Shown: positions 51,613-59,489 of the stretch, in pieces
How the letters are laid out: each line of letters starts with the position of its first letter
How positions within the stretch are numbered: position 1 is the first letter of the stretch
NCBI RefSeq assembly: GCF_014256275.1
Contig: NZ_JACCFE010000002.1
Location: forward strand, 7,751,501-7,815,500
Source of the DNA: Rhodococcus sp. 4CII
GTDB lineage: Bacteria; Actinomycetota; Actinomycetes; Mycobacteriales; Mycobacteriaceae
DNA length: 64,000 nt
Reading direction: 5' to 3'
Position numbers and translations under genes: made by a program
Notes under the pieces: model-generated
The model's input: the letters and a program-made list of their open reading frames with translations, nothing else
Database searches by the model: none
What the model was told of the DNA's origin: nothing

Positions 51613-54383
51613 CAGTGCGTGTCCTCCGAGGTCCGGTTTCGCCTGGCGGCGAGGTCGATGTACCACTGCAGGGCGGTGGCGTCGTCGACGGCTTGGGGGT
51701 CGATGACGGCGTCGACGGGTGCGCCTTGGAACAGTCGTTTGATGGGGATTTCCAGCTTCTTGCCGGTGCGGGTGTGCGGAATCGCGGGCGCGGCGAGGAT
51801 CTCGTCGGGCACGTGCCGGGGTGAGGCGTCGCGGCGGATGGTGTCGCAGATCGTGCGGGTCAGGTCGTCGTCGAGGACGGTGTCGTCGGCGAGTGTGACG
51901 AACAGCGGCATCCAGTAGGTCCCGTCGGGGTATTCGACTCCGATGACGAGTGATTCCCGGACCGCGGGGAGTTTCTCGGCGGCCTGATAGATGTCGGCAC
52001 TGCCCATCCGGACGCCGTTGCGGTTGAGGGTGGAGTCGGAGCGTCCGTGGACCACGACGCTGCCGTGGTCGCTGATGGTGATCCAGTCGCCGTGCCGCCA
52101 CACGCCGGGGTAGGTGTCGAAATACGCGTCGCGGTACCGCTTGCCGTCGGGATCGTTCCAGAAGTGCACCGGCATCGAGGGCATCGGTTTGGTCAGGACC
52201 ATCTCACCGACGTCGCCGACGAGGGCGTTGCCGTCCTCGTCCCAGGCTTCCAGTGCCGCGCCCAGCGAGACGACGGGGATTTCCCCGGCCTGGACGGGCA
52301 CGGTGGGGACGGCGGTGGCGAAGGCGCTGACGACGTCGGTGCCGCCGGTCATCGACGCGACCTGGACGTTGGATCCGACGTGTTCGGCGACCCAGTGGTA
52401 GGAGGCCGGGGGGAGCACGGAGCCGGTGACGCCGAGCGTTTCGAGCGTGGAGAGGTCGTGCTCGGCGGTGGGGGAGTGCTGTCCTTTTTCGCAGGCCTGC
52501 AGGTAGGCGGGGCTGGTGCCGAGGTGGGTGACGCGGTTGCGGTCGGCGAGCGCCCATAGGGTGTCGGTGGTGGGGAAGCCGGGGCTGCCGTCGTAGCAGA
52601 CGATGGTGGCGCCCACCAGCAGGCCGGCGACCTGGAAGTTCCACATCATCCAGCTCGGCGAGGTGTACCAGAAGTAGGTATCGCCGGGGGAGATGTCGAG
52701 GTGCAAGGACATGGACTTGAGGTGTTCGAGCACCACGCCGCCGTGTCCGTGGACGATTCCCTTGGGGCGTCCGCTGGTGCCGGAGGAGAACAGCACCCAC
52801 AGCGGATGGTCGAAGGCGACGGGGGTGGTCTCGAGTGCGGTGTCACCGGTGGTGGCCTCGGCCCAGGTGGTGATCGGTGCGAGTCCGGCGGTATCGAGTC
52901 CGATTCGAGGGATGACGATGGTGGCGTCGAGGGAGGGAATGTGGGATCGGAGGTAGTCGATGGCCTCACGCCGATCGTGGGCCCTGCCGCCGTAGTGGTA
53001 GCCGTCGGCGGCGATCAGGGCTTTCGGTTCGAGCTGACCGAGGCGGTCCACAGCGGCCGGGGCGGAGTAGTCCTGTCCGCAGGAGGCCCAGATCGCGCCG
53101 AGGCTGGCGGTGGCGAGGAACGCCACGACGGCTTCGGCGATGTTGGGTAGGTATCCGACGACGCGATCACCGTGTCCTACTCCGGACCGGCGCAGGGTGT
53201 CGGCGACGGCACCGACCTGCCGCTCGAGTTCCGCCCAGGACAGGGTGCGGCGACCGGCGCCGCCGGGTTCGCTTTCGTCGATGACGGCGACGGCATCACG
53301 GTGGCGGTGCGCGAAGGCCTGATCGACGTAGTTGAGGGTGGCTCCGGGGAACCACTGGGCGCCGGGCATGGTCTCGTCGACGAGCACCTGGTCGTAGGGG
53401 GAGTCGGCAGCGATGTCGAAGTACGCCCACAATGCGCCCCAGAACTGTGAGATGTCGGTCGCCGACCACCGCTGGAGTGCGGTGTAGTCGTCGAAGTCCA
53501 GACCCCGATTGGCCTTGAGCCAGCGGCGGAAGACCTCCACGTTGGCGTTCTCGGTGCGCTCACGGGTGGGGTACCAGGTCTGCGGCGACCCGTCGATACT
53601 CCCGCAGGCGCGGCGACCGACGGATACGGCCTGCCGTGCGGCGCTGCCGAGCAGGGTGGCGTCGTTGCTCAGCATGGTGAAGTCGTAGCCGGCGTCGACG
53701 GTGGCGCGCACCGCCTCCTCGGTGGCTGCCCCGGCGTTGCCGACCGGCACTCCCGCGGCCCGTACCGCGGCGATGGCCTTGGCGATCAATTCGACGATCG
53801 GGGCATCGGTTTCGGTGTGCCCTTCGCTGACGGCGAGGTCGGCTGCACCGATGAGGACGGCGTCGACACCGTCGACGGCGGCGATGTCACCCGCGACGAG
53901 TGCTGCTGCCGCGCTTTCGATCTGGGCGATGCACAGGACTTCCTCGTTACCGAACCGGAGGTATTCGTTCCGGTCGAGGGCGCCCCACTGCCCGGCGCGG
54001 CTGGTGTTCCCGACTCCGCGGGTTCCCTGTGGTGGGAACCGCATGGCTCGGACGGCGCTGCGGGCCTCGTCGGCGGAGTCGATGTGCGGGAACATCAGTC
54101 CGTCCGCGCCGCTGTCGAGCACCCGTTGGATGAGTCCGGTGTCGGTGGCGGGTATCCGGACGATCGGGGACAGGCCGGAGGTTTTGGCGATCCCGATGAG
54201 CGCGTACACCGTTCCGAGGTCGAGGGGGCTGTGTTCGAGATCGATCACCACGAAGTCGAATCCGGCGCCGGCGACGAGTTCGACGCTTTCGAGGGCGGGA
54301 AGCTTGATCCAGGTGCCGAGCGGAAGATGGTTGTCTCGTTCGAGGCCTGCACGGAAACCGCTGGTGGTGTGGGTCGTGATCAT
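51612..54383 (-). CDS. Fusion: HpcH/HpaI-type aldolase + acetoacetyl-CoA ligase
   Basis: One frame of 923 residues. N-terminal part (about 1-255) is an HpcH/HpaI aldolase: FDFVVIDLEHSPLDLG, DGLMFPHIDSADEARSAV, RGVGNTSRAGQWG, CIAQIESAAAAL with the metal Glu, and GADGVDAVLIGAADLA-like segments. C-terminal part (about 270-923) is an acetoacetyl-CoA synthetase: TENANVEVFRRWLKANRGLDFDDYTALQRWS, FPGATLNYVDQAF, LFSSGTSGRPKGIVHGHGG, YFWYTSPSWMMWNF, MTGGTDVVSAF and PHTRTGKKLEIPIKRLFQG with the catalytic Lys. The junction (AVSVGRRACGSIDGSPQTWYP) has no stop, start or ribosome site for a separate second gene. The ATG at 54383 overlaps the cupin gene stop (ATGA). Predicted: retro-aldol release of pyruvate or an oxoacid, and activation of acetoacetate. 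Confidence 0.85.
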   Translation of the reverse strand: MITTHTTSGFRAGLERDNHLPLGTWIKLPALESVELVAGAGFDFVVIDLEHSPLDLGTVYALIGIAKTSGLSPIVRIPATDTGLIQRVLDSGADGLMFPHIDSADEARSAVRAMRFPPQGTRGVGNTSRAGQWGALDRNEYLRFGNEEVLCIAQIESAAAALVAGDIAAVDGVDAVLIGAADLAVSEGHTETDAPIVELIAKAIAAVRAAGVPVGNAGAATEEAVRATVDAGYDFTMLSNDATLLGSAARQAVSVGRRACGSIDGSPQTWYPTRERTENANVEVFRRWLKANRGLDFDDYTALQRWSATDISQFWGALWAYFDIAADSPYDQVLVDETMPGAQWFPGATLNYVDQAFAHRHRDAVAVIDESEPGGAGRRTLSWAELERQVGAVADTLRRSGVGHGDRVVGYLPNIAEAVVAFLATASLGAIWASCGQDYSAPAAVDRLGQLEPKALIAADGYHYGGRAHDRREAIDYLRSHIPSLDATIVIPRIGLDTAGLAPITTWAEATTGDTALETTPVAFDHPLWVLFSSGTSGRPKGIVHGHGGVVLEHLKSMSLHLDISPGDTYFWYTSPSWMMWNFQVAGLLVGATIVCYDGSPGFPTTDTLWALADRNRVTHLGTSPAYLQACEKGQHSPTAEHDLSTLETLGVTGSVLPPASYHWVAEHVGSNVQVASMTGGTDVVSAFATAVPTVPVQAGEIPVVSLGAALEAWDEDGNALVGDVGEMVLTKPMPSMPVHFWNDPDGKRYRDAYFDTYPGVWRHGDWITISDHGSVVVHGRSDSTLNRNGVRMGSADIYQAAEKLPAVRESLVIGVEYPDGTYWMPLFVTLADDTVLDDDLTRTICDTIRRDASPRHVPDEILAAPAIPHTRTGKKLEIPIKRLFQGAPVDAVIDPQAVDDATALQWYIDLAARRNRTSEDTH

Positions 54384-55279
54384 CGGGTCGGGTAGTCCTT
54401 TGCGTTGAGAACCCAACCGGCATCGGAGAAGTCCTGGCGAGGTGGGGAGAAGATGTCGATCAGCTGTTGGGCGGGGCCCACCCCTTGGCTGGTGTGCACG
54501 GTGGGCGGGGGAATGATCGCGACCGAGGGGGAACCGACCGGGGTGTGTTCGTCGGGTTTCCACTCGGTCGAGTCCGGTCCCCACGGGTAGCGGATGTGGT
54601 GGACGTAGTCACCGGTGACGGCGAGCGAGATCTGCTCGAAGTCGTCGTGGTGGTGGGGCGAGAGCTTGGCCGGTGGCCGGGGCGCGGATTCCTCGGCGAG
54701 GAAGTTCACCATGATGTTGGTGGTGCGGAAGATCCGCCCGAACCTGCCCTCGGCGATGGGCGTCTGGGCGAGCGGGTAGACCCGCAGCCGGAAGCCGTCG
54801 ACGGGGTCGGGCCACGGCTGCCAGTCGGCGACCTGCGGGTCCCGTTCGGTGTAGGCGGCGGCGTTCTTCGCGGTGGCCGCGACGTCGTTCTGCGTGGTGA
54901 TCAACCGGATGACCGGCCCGTCGGTCAGCGCTTCGATGGTGCTCGGACCGGGCGGAATCACCACCAGGGCGTCTTCGGTGACCTCGGCGCTGTCGTGGGC
55001 GGCGGCGACCCGGATCGGCGCGCTGCCGGAGTAGAGCACGGCGACGTACTCGTCGTCCTGCTCGCGCGAAAATGTGTCGCCGGCGACGGCGTCGGTGAAC
55101 AGAACGGCCAGGTTCTGACTGCGAAAGACCCAGGTCTTGGAGCCTTTCGTGGTGATCTCGTCCGGTTCGGAATCCCGAAACTCGAGGTACTGCGCCGCTC
55201 GGATACCGGTAGCCGGCGGGCCCTGCGATTGCGGCTTGCCGCCCGCGAGCTTCGACCGCACGTCATCTGCCGCGTACAT
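54380..55279 (-). CDS. Cupin-domain protein, function unknown
   Basis: 299 residues; two half-repeats typical of a bicupin. Seen: an N-terminal cupin-like half (about 40-130: FTDAVAGDTFSREQDDEYVAVLYSGSAPI) and a C-terminal half with a metal-binding pattern KLSPHHHDDFEQISLAVTGDYVHHI, later PTVHTSQG: His-His-His, Glu and a distant His, as in Fe(II)/Mn(II) cupins. First gene of the minus-strand operon leading to the aldolase-ligase fusion; its promoter lies in the 160-base interval shared with the extradiol dioxygenase gene. Could be a dioxygenase, isomerase or decarboxylase acting on a ring-cleavage product. I cannot place it in a named family. Confidence 0.7.
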   Translation of the reverse strand: MYAADDVRSKLAGGKPQSQGPPATGIRAAQYLEFRDSEPDEITTKGSKTWVFRSQNLAVLFTDAVAGDTFSREQDDEYVAVLYSGSAPIRVAAAHDSAEVTEDALVVIPPGPSTIEALTDGPVIRLITTQNDVAATAKNAAAYTERDPQVADWQPWPDPVDGFRLRVYPLAQTPIAEGRFGRIFRTTNIMVNFLAEESAPRPPAKLSPHHHDDFEQISLAVTGDYVHHIRYPWGPDSTEWKPDEHTPVGSPSVAIIPPPTVHTSQGVGPAQQLIDIFSPPRQDFSDAGWVLNAKDYPTR

Positions 55280-55324
55280 CTCTTACCTCCATTGTCGGTG
55301 CCGCGAAACCACGGAGGGCTCGCT

Positions 55325-55344
55325 GCGATCCGAGTTCGGATCGC
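55325..55344. promoter_or_regulatory. 20-bp palindrome between divergent catabolic operons
   Basis: GCGATCCGAGTTCGGATCGC: perfect 9-base arms with a GT centre, in the 160-base interval between the cupin operon (start 55279) and the extradiol dioxygenase gene (start 55440). A second short palindrome GTATAC lies at 55369-55374, resembling the core of GntR/FCD sites. Likely binding region for the regulator at 57757-58491. Confidence 0.6.
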
Positions 55345-55439
55345 TCCTTTACAGCCCTACCAAAGTGTGTATACGATTCGTGTGTTGAGTATAGGTGATC
55401 GTGCTCACAACGTGTCAACGAACTTCCGAGGAGTAACAA

Positions 55440-56360
55440 ATGGCAATCAACCGGATCGACCACGCGGCCGTGCGGGTCAAGGACCTGGGTCAGGCGCTGG
55501 AGTGGTACGAGGGTGTCCTCGGGCTGACCGTGTTGGACCGCAACGCCGATCGCGCGTTGCTGGCGTGTTCGGGTACCGACGCCGATCTCACGCTCATCGA
55601 CGGCGGGCAGAGCATCGACAGCTTCGCGTTCGGCGTCGACCACGCCGACGACCTGGACGAAATCATTTCGCGGCTGGACAAGAACGGGGTGGCGCACAAG
55701 CGGTACAAGGAAGCCGACCGCCCCGGCCACAGCGACATCCTCGGCTTCGATCTGCCCAGCGGCCACCGGATGGAATTCGTGGTCGGTGACGGCGACCGGC
55801 GGGCCGGGGTGACGAACTTCCAGTCGGACGGCTCGTTCATTCCTACCGACATCGACCACATCAACCTTCTCGGAGAAGGGGATCCGCAGGAGTTCTCCGA
55901 GTTCATGAAGATGGTCCTGGGCTTCAAGCAGTCCCTCGCACTGACCATCGCCGGCAAGTGGGCGGCGTCCTGGCTGCGCGCCTCCAAGCTCGACCACGAC
56001 CTCGCCTACATGCAGGCGCAGCGCCCGGGGGACCGGCTGCACCACGTCGCGTTCGCCGTCCAGGACGGCAACCACTACTTCCGGCTCAGCGACCGGCTCA
56101 CCGAAACGGGCAACCGGTGGGAGTTCGGGCCGGGCCGGCACATGGGCGGCATCCCGCAGGACACCCAGGGCTTCGGCACCAACAACTTCGCCTACGCCTT
56201 CGACCCGACCGGAAACCGCAACGAATTCAGCTGCGGCATGAACGAATTCGAGGACGACGACCCGGGCTACATCGGCGAGACCAGCCCCGAGAAGTTCCCC
56301 GAGATCATGAACGGGTGGGCGTACAACATGCCCGAGTCGTTCATGACGATCGGTTCCTGA
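55440..56360 (+). CDS. Type I extradiol (meta-cleavage) dioxygenase
   Basis: 306 residues, two VOC domains. Seen: N-terminal module (IDHAAVRVKDLGQALEWYEGVLGLTV) and C-terminal catalytic module with the 2-His-1-carboxylate triad: His140 in DIDHINLL, His201/202 in LHHVAFAV, Glu262 in GNRNEFSCG, plus WEFGPGRHMGG with a conserved His near 234. Fe(II)-dependent ring opening of a catechol to a hydroxymuconic semialdehyde-type product. The ATG at 55440 follows GAGGAG. It heads the plus-strand operon dioxygenase - NTF2-like protein - hydrolase - GntR regulator. The catechol it opens may be the product of the nearby O-demethylase. Confidence 0.92.
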   Translation: MAINRIDHAAVRVKDLGQALEWYEGVLGLTVLDRNADRALLACSGTDADLTLIDGGQSIDSFAFGVDHADDLDEIISRLDKNGVAHKRYKEADRPGHSDILGFDLPSGHRMEFVVGDGDRRAGVTNFQSDGSFIPTDIDHINLLGEGDPQEFSEFMKMVLGFKQSLALTIAGKWAASWLRASKLDHDLAYMQAQRPGDRLHHVAFAVQDGNHYFRLSDRLTETGNRWEFGPGRHMGGIPQDTQGFGTNNFAYAFDPTGNRNEFSCGMNEFEDDDPGYIGETSPEKFPEIMNGWAYNMPESFMTIGS

Positions 56361-56393
56361 CCCCGTCCCCTCACCTTCCCTCAGGAGAAGTGC

Positions 56394-56867
56394 ATGTCTT
56401 CGGACCCTCCGCACGACCCGGCGGCCGCCGAGTCGAATCGTCATACCGTGATCGCGCAGGCGGTGTACCGCAGTTGGTGGAACGTCGACCGGGCCGCCGG
56501 GATCGGTAGCGAGCTGCTGTACACCGAAGACGGGGCGTGTGTGATGCCGGCGGTGACGATGACCGGCCGGGACGAGATCGTACGCGGGTACGCGGCACGC
56601 CAGGCCCATGGGCCGCGCCTGTCGCGTCACCTCGTGTCCAATCTCGTCACCGACCACCACGACGACGCCCGGGTCACCGCCACGTACGCCCTGACCCTCT
56701 TCGCCCGGAACGGGATTGCGCCCCTGGAGCTGGGTTCGCCGTCGGCGATCTGCGACGTCGTCGACGACTTCGTCAGGACCGGCGGCAACTGGCTGATCCG
56801 CCGCCGCGTCCTGGAAGCGGTCTTCGTCGCGCAGGACAATGACTCGGTCCTTCTCGGCAGGAAGTGA
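56394..56867 (+). CDS. SnoaL/NTF2-like protein
   Basis: 157 residues. Seen: N-terminal helix (RHTVIAQAVYRSWWNVDRAAGIGSELLYTEDGACVMP), TMTGRDEIVRGYAARQ, LSRHLVSNLVTDHHDDARVTATYALTLF and a closing strand GGNWLIRRRVLEAVF: an NTF2 cone fold. RBS AGGAG before the ATG at 56394. It ends at the TGA directly followed by the hydrolase ATG, so the three genes dioxygenase, NTF2-like and hydrolase are translated as one set. Possibly an isomerase or tautomerase acting between ring cleavage and hydrolysis. Confidence 0.8.
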   Translation: MSSDPPHDPAAAESNRHTVIAQAVYRSWWNVDRAAGIGSELLYTEDGACVMPAVTMTGRDEIVRGYAARQAHGPRLSRHLVSNLVTDHHDDARVTATYALTLFARNGIAPLELGSPSAICDVVDDFVRTGGNWLIRRRVLEAVFVAQDNDSVLLGRK

Positions 56868-57620
56868 ATGAACGTGGCCTGTGACCACACGTGCACCCCA
56901 CCCGTCGTCCTCGTACACGGGTGGGGCAGCACCTACGAACGCACCTGGGGTGGCTCCGACCTCGAACGAACCCTCGAGCAGGATGGCCGCCGGATCATTT
57001 CCGTGGACCTGCTCGGGCACGGGAGCGCCCGTGCCCCGCACGAGAGCGGCGAGTACGCGCACATGGCCGACGAACTCGCCGCGCACCTGCCGGCCGATAC
57101 CGTCGTCGACGGGGTCGGGTTCTCGCTCGGCGGCAAACTCCTGCTCCAGCTCGCCGCCGAGCAGCCCCAGCGGTTCCGGCGACTGGTCATCGCCGGGGTC
57201 GGGGACAATCTGCTGCGCCCGGAAAACGGCGCCGCGGTGGCGCAGGCCCTGCACGCGGGAATCACCGACGACACCCCGGCCGCACTGCGCCCGGTGCTCG
57301 CCGAGGCGCTCGCATCCGGCAACGACCCCCGCGCCCTCGCGGCCGCCATCGAGCGCCCCCCGTCCCTGCTCACCGCAGACCAACTGCACGCAATCGGCGC
57401 CCAGGTCCTGCTGGTGGTCGGCGACCAGGACGTCATCGCCGGCGCGGCGGATCAGGTCAGCGCGGCGCTCCCGCACCTGACCGGCCTGGTCCTCGAAGGA
57501 GTCGATCACGTCTCGACACCCCACTCGCCGCGATTGCAGGCGCAGGCGGCGACGTTCCTGCACCACGGACGCGCCGCCCCGCCCGAGCTGCCCACCGCTG
57601 TGCGGGCGCACCCCGGATAG
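56868..57620 (+). CDS. Alpha/beta hydrolase, probable meta-cleavage product hydrolase
   Basis: 250 residues. Seen: VVLVHGWGSTYERTWGG (oxyanion HG region), SVDLLGHGSA, nucleophile elbow GVGFSLGGK (Ser86), Asp in VVGDQDVIAG and His in EGVDHVSTPH: complete triad. Small cap domain. Begins immediately after the stop of the NTF2-like gene. In context with the extradiol dioxygenase, C-C bond hydrolysis of the vinylogous 1,5-diketone (or ester hydrolysis of a methyl-ester type product) is the most plausible role. Confidence 0.87.
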   Translation: MNVACDHTCTPPVVLVHGWGSTYERTWGGSDLERTLEQDGRRIISVDLLGHGSARAPHESGEYAHMADELAAHLPADTVVDGVGFSLGGKLLLQLAAEQPQRFRRLVIAGVGDNLLRPENGAAVAQALHAGITDDTPAALRPVLAEALASGNDPRALAAAIERPPSLLTADQLHAIGAQVLLVVGDQDVIAGAADQVSAALPHLTGLVLEGVDHVSTPHSPRLQAQAATFLHHGRAAPPELPTAVRAHPG

Positions 57621-57634
57621 CGCACACCGCCGAC

Positions 57635-57664
57635 AGGCCGGGCCACCATCAGGTGGCCCGGCCT
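57635..57664 (+). terminator. Hairpin after the meta-cleavage genes
   Basis: Perfect 13-bp stem AGGCCGGGCCACC / GGTGGCCCGGCCT with an ATCA loop, 15 bases after the hydrolase stop. No T-run follows. Could end or attenuate transcription before the GntR gene. Confidence 0.6.
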
Positions 57665-57756
57665 CCGGCGTCGACGATCGACCTGCCGGGACAGCCCGGT
57701 AGGAACACGGCAGCACACGAAGGTTTCGTGTAATCCGGACCGATAGGATCCTGCTA

Positions 57757-58491
57757 ATGGAAGACATTGATCGGGCCACGCATGACGGCTCCGGCTCCGG
57801 CCCGAGGTCCGTCGTGGACCAGGTCGCCGCGCATATTCTGAACATGATCCTCGCCAACGAGCTCAAACCTGGACAGCCGGTGGCCATCCAGGAACTCAGT
57901 GCGATCCTCGACGTCAGTAATGTCCCGATCCGCGAAGCCCTGCGCCGCCTCGAGGGCCGCGGACTGGTGCAGTTCCGGCGAGGCCGGCGACCGCAGATCG
58001 CCCCCATCAACACCGACGACTTCGACGACGTCTACCGGCTGCGCGGCCTGCTGGAAGGGCAGATCGCCGAACGGTCGGCGGAGCTCATGACACCCGAGCG
58101 GCTCACCCTGCTCGACGAGACCCTCGGCGAGCTCGAACGCATCATCACCCGGGGCAACGCCTTCGACGTCTACTCCGTGCACGCCAGATTCCACCTGCTG
58201 ATGCTGCCCAGCGCCACCGACTGGGACCGCCGACTGCTCGACCAACTGTGGGTGGCATCCGAGCGCTACATCCAGCTGTACGTCGGGGCGCACCCGGACC
58301 CGGAGGTGGCGGACAGGATCATTGCCTCCCACCAGGTCCTGGTCGACGCAGCCCGCGGCGGCGATGCCAACACCGTCCGCGACGCCGTCGTCGAGCACGT
58401 CGTCTACAGCCACAAGATGATCGCCCCCATCGTTCAGGCGGCCAGCGGCCGCGCCCGCCCGGCCCCCGCAGAGGCCGCGCCCGGCGTCTGA
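57757..58491 (+). CDS. GntR-family regulator, FCD subfamily
   Basis: 244 residues. Seen: winged helix-turn-helix with HILNMILANELKPGQPVAIQELSAILDVSNVPIREALRRLEGRGLVQF, and an FCD effector domain (DVYRLRGLLEGQIAERSAELM; HARFHLLMLPSA; DRIIASHQVLVDAARGGDANTVRDAVVEHVVYS), including the His residues that bind a metal and acid ligand in this class. It follows the meta-cleavage genes after a hairpin and converges on folD. Likely repressor of the divergent operons at 55.3 kb and possibly of the folate block; effector probably an aromatic or aliphatic acid. Confidence 0.9.
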   Translation: MEDIDRATHDGSGSGPRSVVDQVAAHILNMILANELKPGQPVAIQELSAILDVSNVPIREALRRLEGRGLVQFRRGRRPQIAPINTDDFDDVYRLRGLLEGQIAERSAELMTPERLTLLDETLGELERIITRGNAFDVYSVHARFHLLMLPSATDWDRRLLDQLWVASERYIQLYVGAHPDPEVADRIIASHQVLVDAARGGDANTVRDAVVEHVVYSHKMIAPIVQAASGRARPAPAEAAPGV

Positions 58492-58513
58492 CCCCGCCCG
58501 GGAGTCAGACGCC
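58483..58513. terminator. Hairpin between convergent GntR and folD genes
   Basis: Perfect 10-bp inverted repeat GGCGTCTGAC / GTCAGACGCC with an 11-base loop, starting within the last codons of the GntR gene and placed between two convergent genes. Probably a bidirectional transcription stop. Confidence 0.55.
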
Positions 58514-58559
58514 GCAGCACTTCGTGGGCGCACGGGGGAGTTGAACATCGCCTGACTCG

Positions 58560-59489
58560 CTACGGTTGCACCGGCAGCGGGGTCCGTCCTGCCGTGACAG
58601 CCACGCCCTCGCGTGCCGGCCCGGACCCGTTGGTGCGGGTCTCCCGGTGCGAGCTGTTGTGCAGATTGGCCGCGGTCAACGTGTTGCGCAGCAACGTCGC
58701 GATGGTCATCGGGCCCACCCCACCGGGGACCGGGGTGATGTGCCCGGCGATACCGGCCACGGCATCGAAGTCGACGTCGCCGCACAGGCCGCCGTCGGTG
58801 CGGTGGATTCCGACGTCGATCACCGTCGCGCCCGGTTTGATGTGCTCGGCACCGATGAGTTTCGGGACCCCGGCCGCCGCGACGACGATGTCGGCGTCGC
58901 GCGTATGACTGGCCAGATCCCGTGTATGCCGGTGGCAGATGGTGACCGTCGCATCGCGGGCCAGCAGCAGCTGGGCCTGCGGACGCCCCACCAGATCGGA
59001 GCGTCCCACCACGACGGCGTGCGCTCCCTCGAGGTGGATGCCGGCGGAGTCGAGCAGCTGGATCACACCCGAGGGGGTGCACGGGCGCAGACCCGGCCTG
59101 TCCAGCGCCAGACGTCCGGCGTTGGTCTCGGTGAGTCCGTCGACGTCCTTGTCCGGATCGATCCGTTCGATCAGCGACGGGGCATCGAGATGTTTGGGCA
59201 GCGGTAGCTGCAGGAGGATGCCGTCGACTTCGGGATCGAGGTTGAGTTCGTCGATGACGTCCTCGACCTCTGCCTGCGACACCTGCGCGGGCAGGAGCCG
59301 GTGCCGATCCCGCATCCCGGCCTCCACACAGAGCTTGCGCTTGTTCGACACGTAGATCGCCGACGCCGGGTCCTCTCCGACGAGAATCGTCGCGAGCCCG
59401 GGGCGGCGGTCGAGGGCGGCGACCTCTTGGGCGACTCGGTGCCGCAACGTCTGGGCGACGGCCTTGCCGTCGATGATGGTGGCGCTCAT
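58560..59489 (-). CDS. folD: Methylenetetrahydrofolate dehydrogenase/cyclohydrolase
   Basis: 309 residues, bifunctional FolD: 5,10-methylene-THF to methenyl-THF (NADP) and on to 10-formyl-THF. Seen: substrate-site Tyr46 and Lys50 in IYVSNKRKLC, QLPLPKHLD, DKDVDGLTETNAGRL, PCTPSGVIQLLD, NADP motif VVVGRSDLVGRPQAQLLL and PVPGGVGPMTIATLL with the conserved Gly-rich end. A 25-residue tail follows the usual C-terminus. The start ATG at 59489 overlaps the purU stop (TGATG). With purU it converts methylene-THF to formate plus THF. A primary-metabolism folD normally lies elsewhere, so this looks like a catabolic copy. Confidence 0.95.
   Translation of the reverse strand: MSATIIDGKAVAQTLRHRVAQEVAALDRRPGLATILVGEDPASAIYVSNKRKLCVEAGMRDRHRLLPAQVSQAEVEDVIDELNLDPEVDGILLQLPLPKHLDAPSLIERIDPDKDVDGLTETNAGRLALDRPGLRPCTPSGVIQLLDSAGIHLEGAHAVVVGRSDLVGRPQAQLLLARDATVTICHRHTRDLASHTRDADIVVAAAGVPKLIGAEHIKPGATVIDVGIHRTDGGLCGDVDFDAVAGIAGHITPVPGGVGPMTIATLLRNTLTAANLHNSSHRETRTNGSGPAREGVAVTAGRTPLPVQP

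Noticed and set aside
55263..58013. 916-codon open frame on the minus strand
   Set aside because: It is antisense to the extradiol dioxygenase, NTF2-like and hydrolase genes, whose domain motifs are clear. The long frame results from GC-rich third positions and its translation has no domain.
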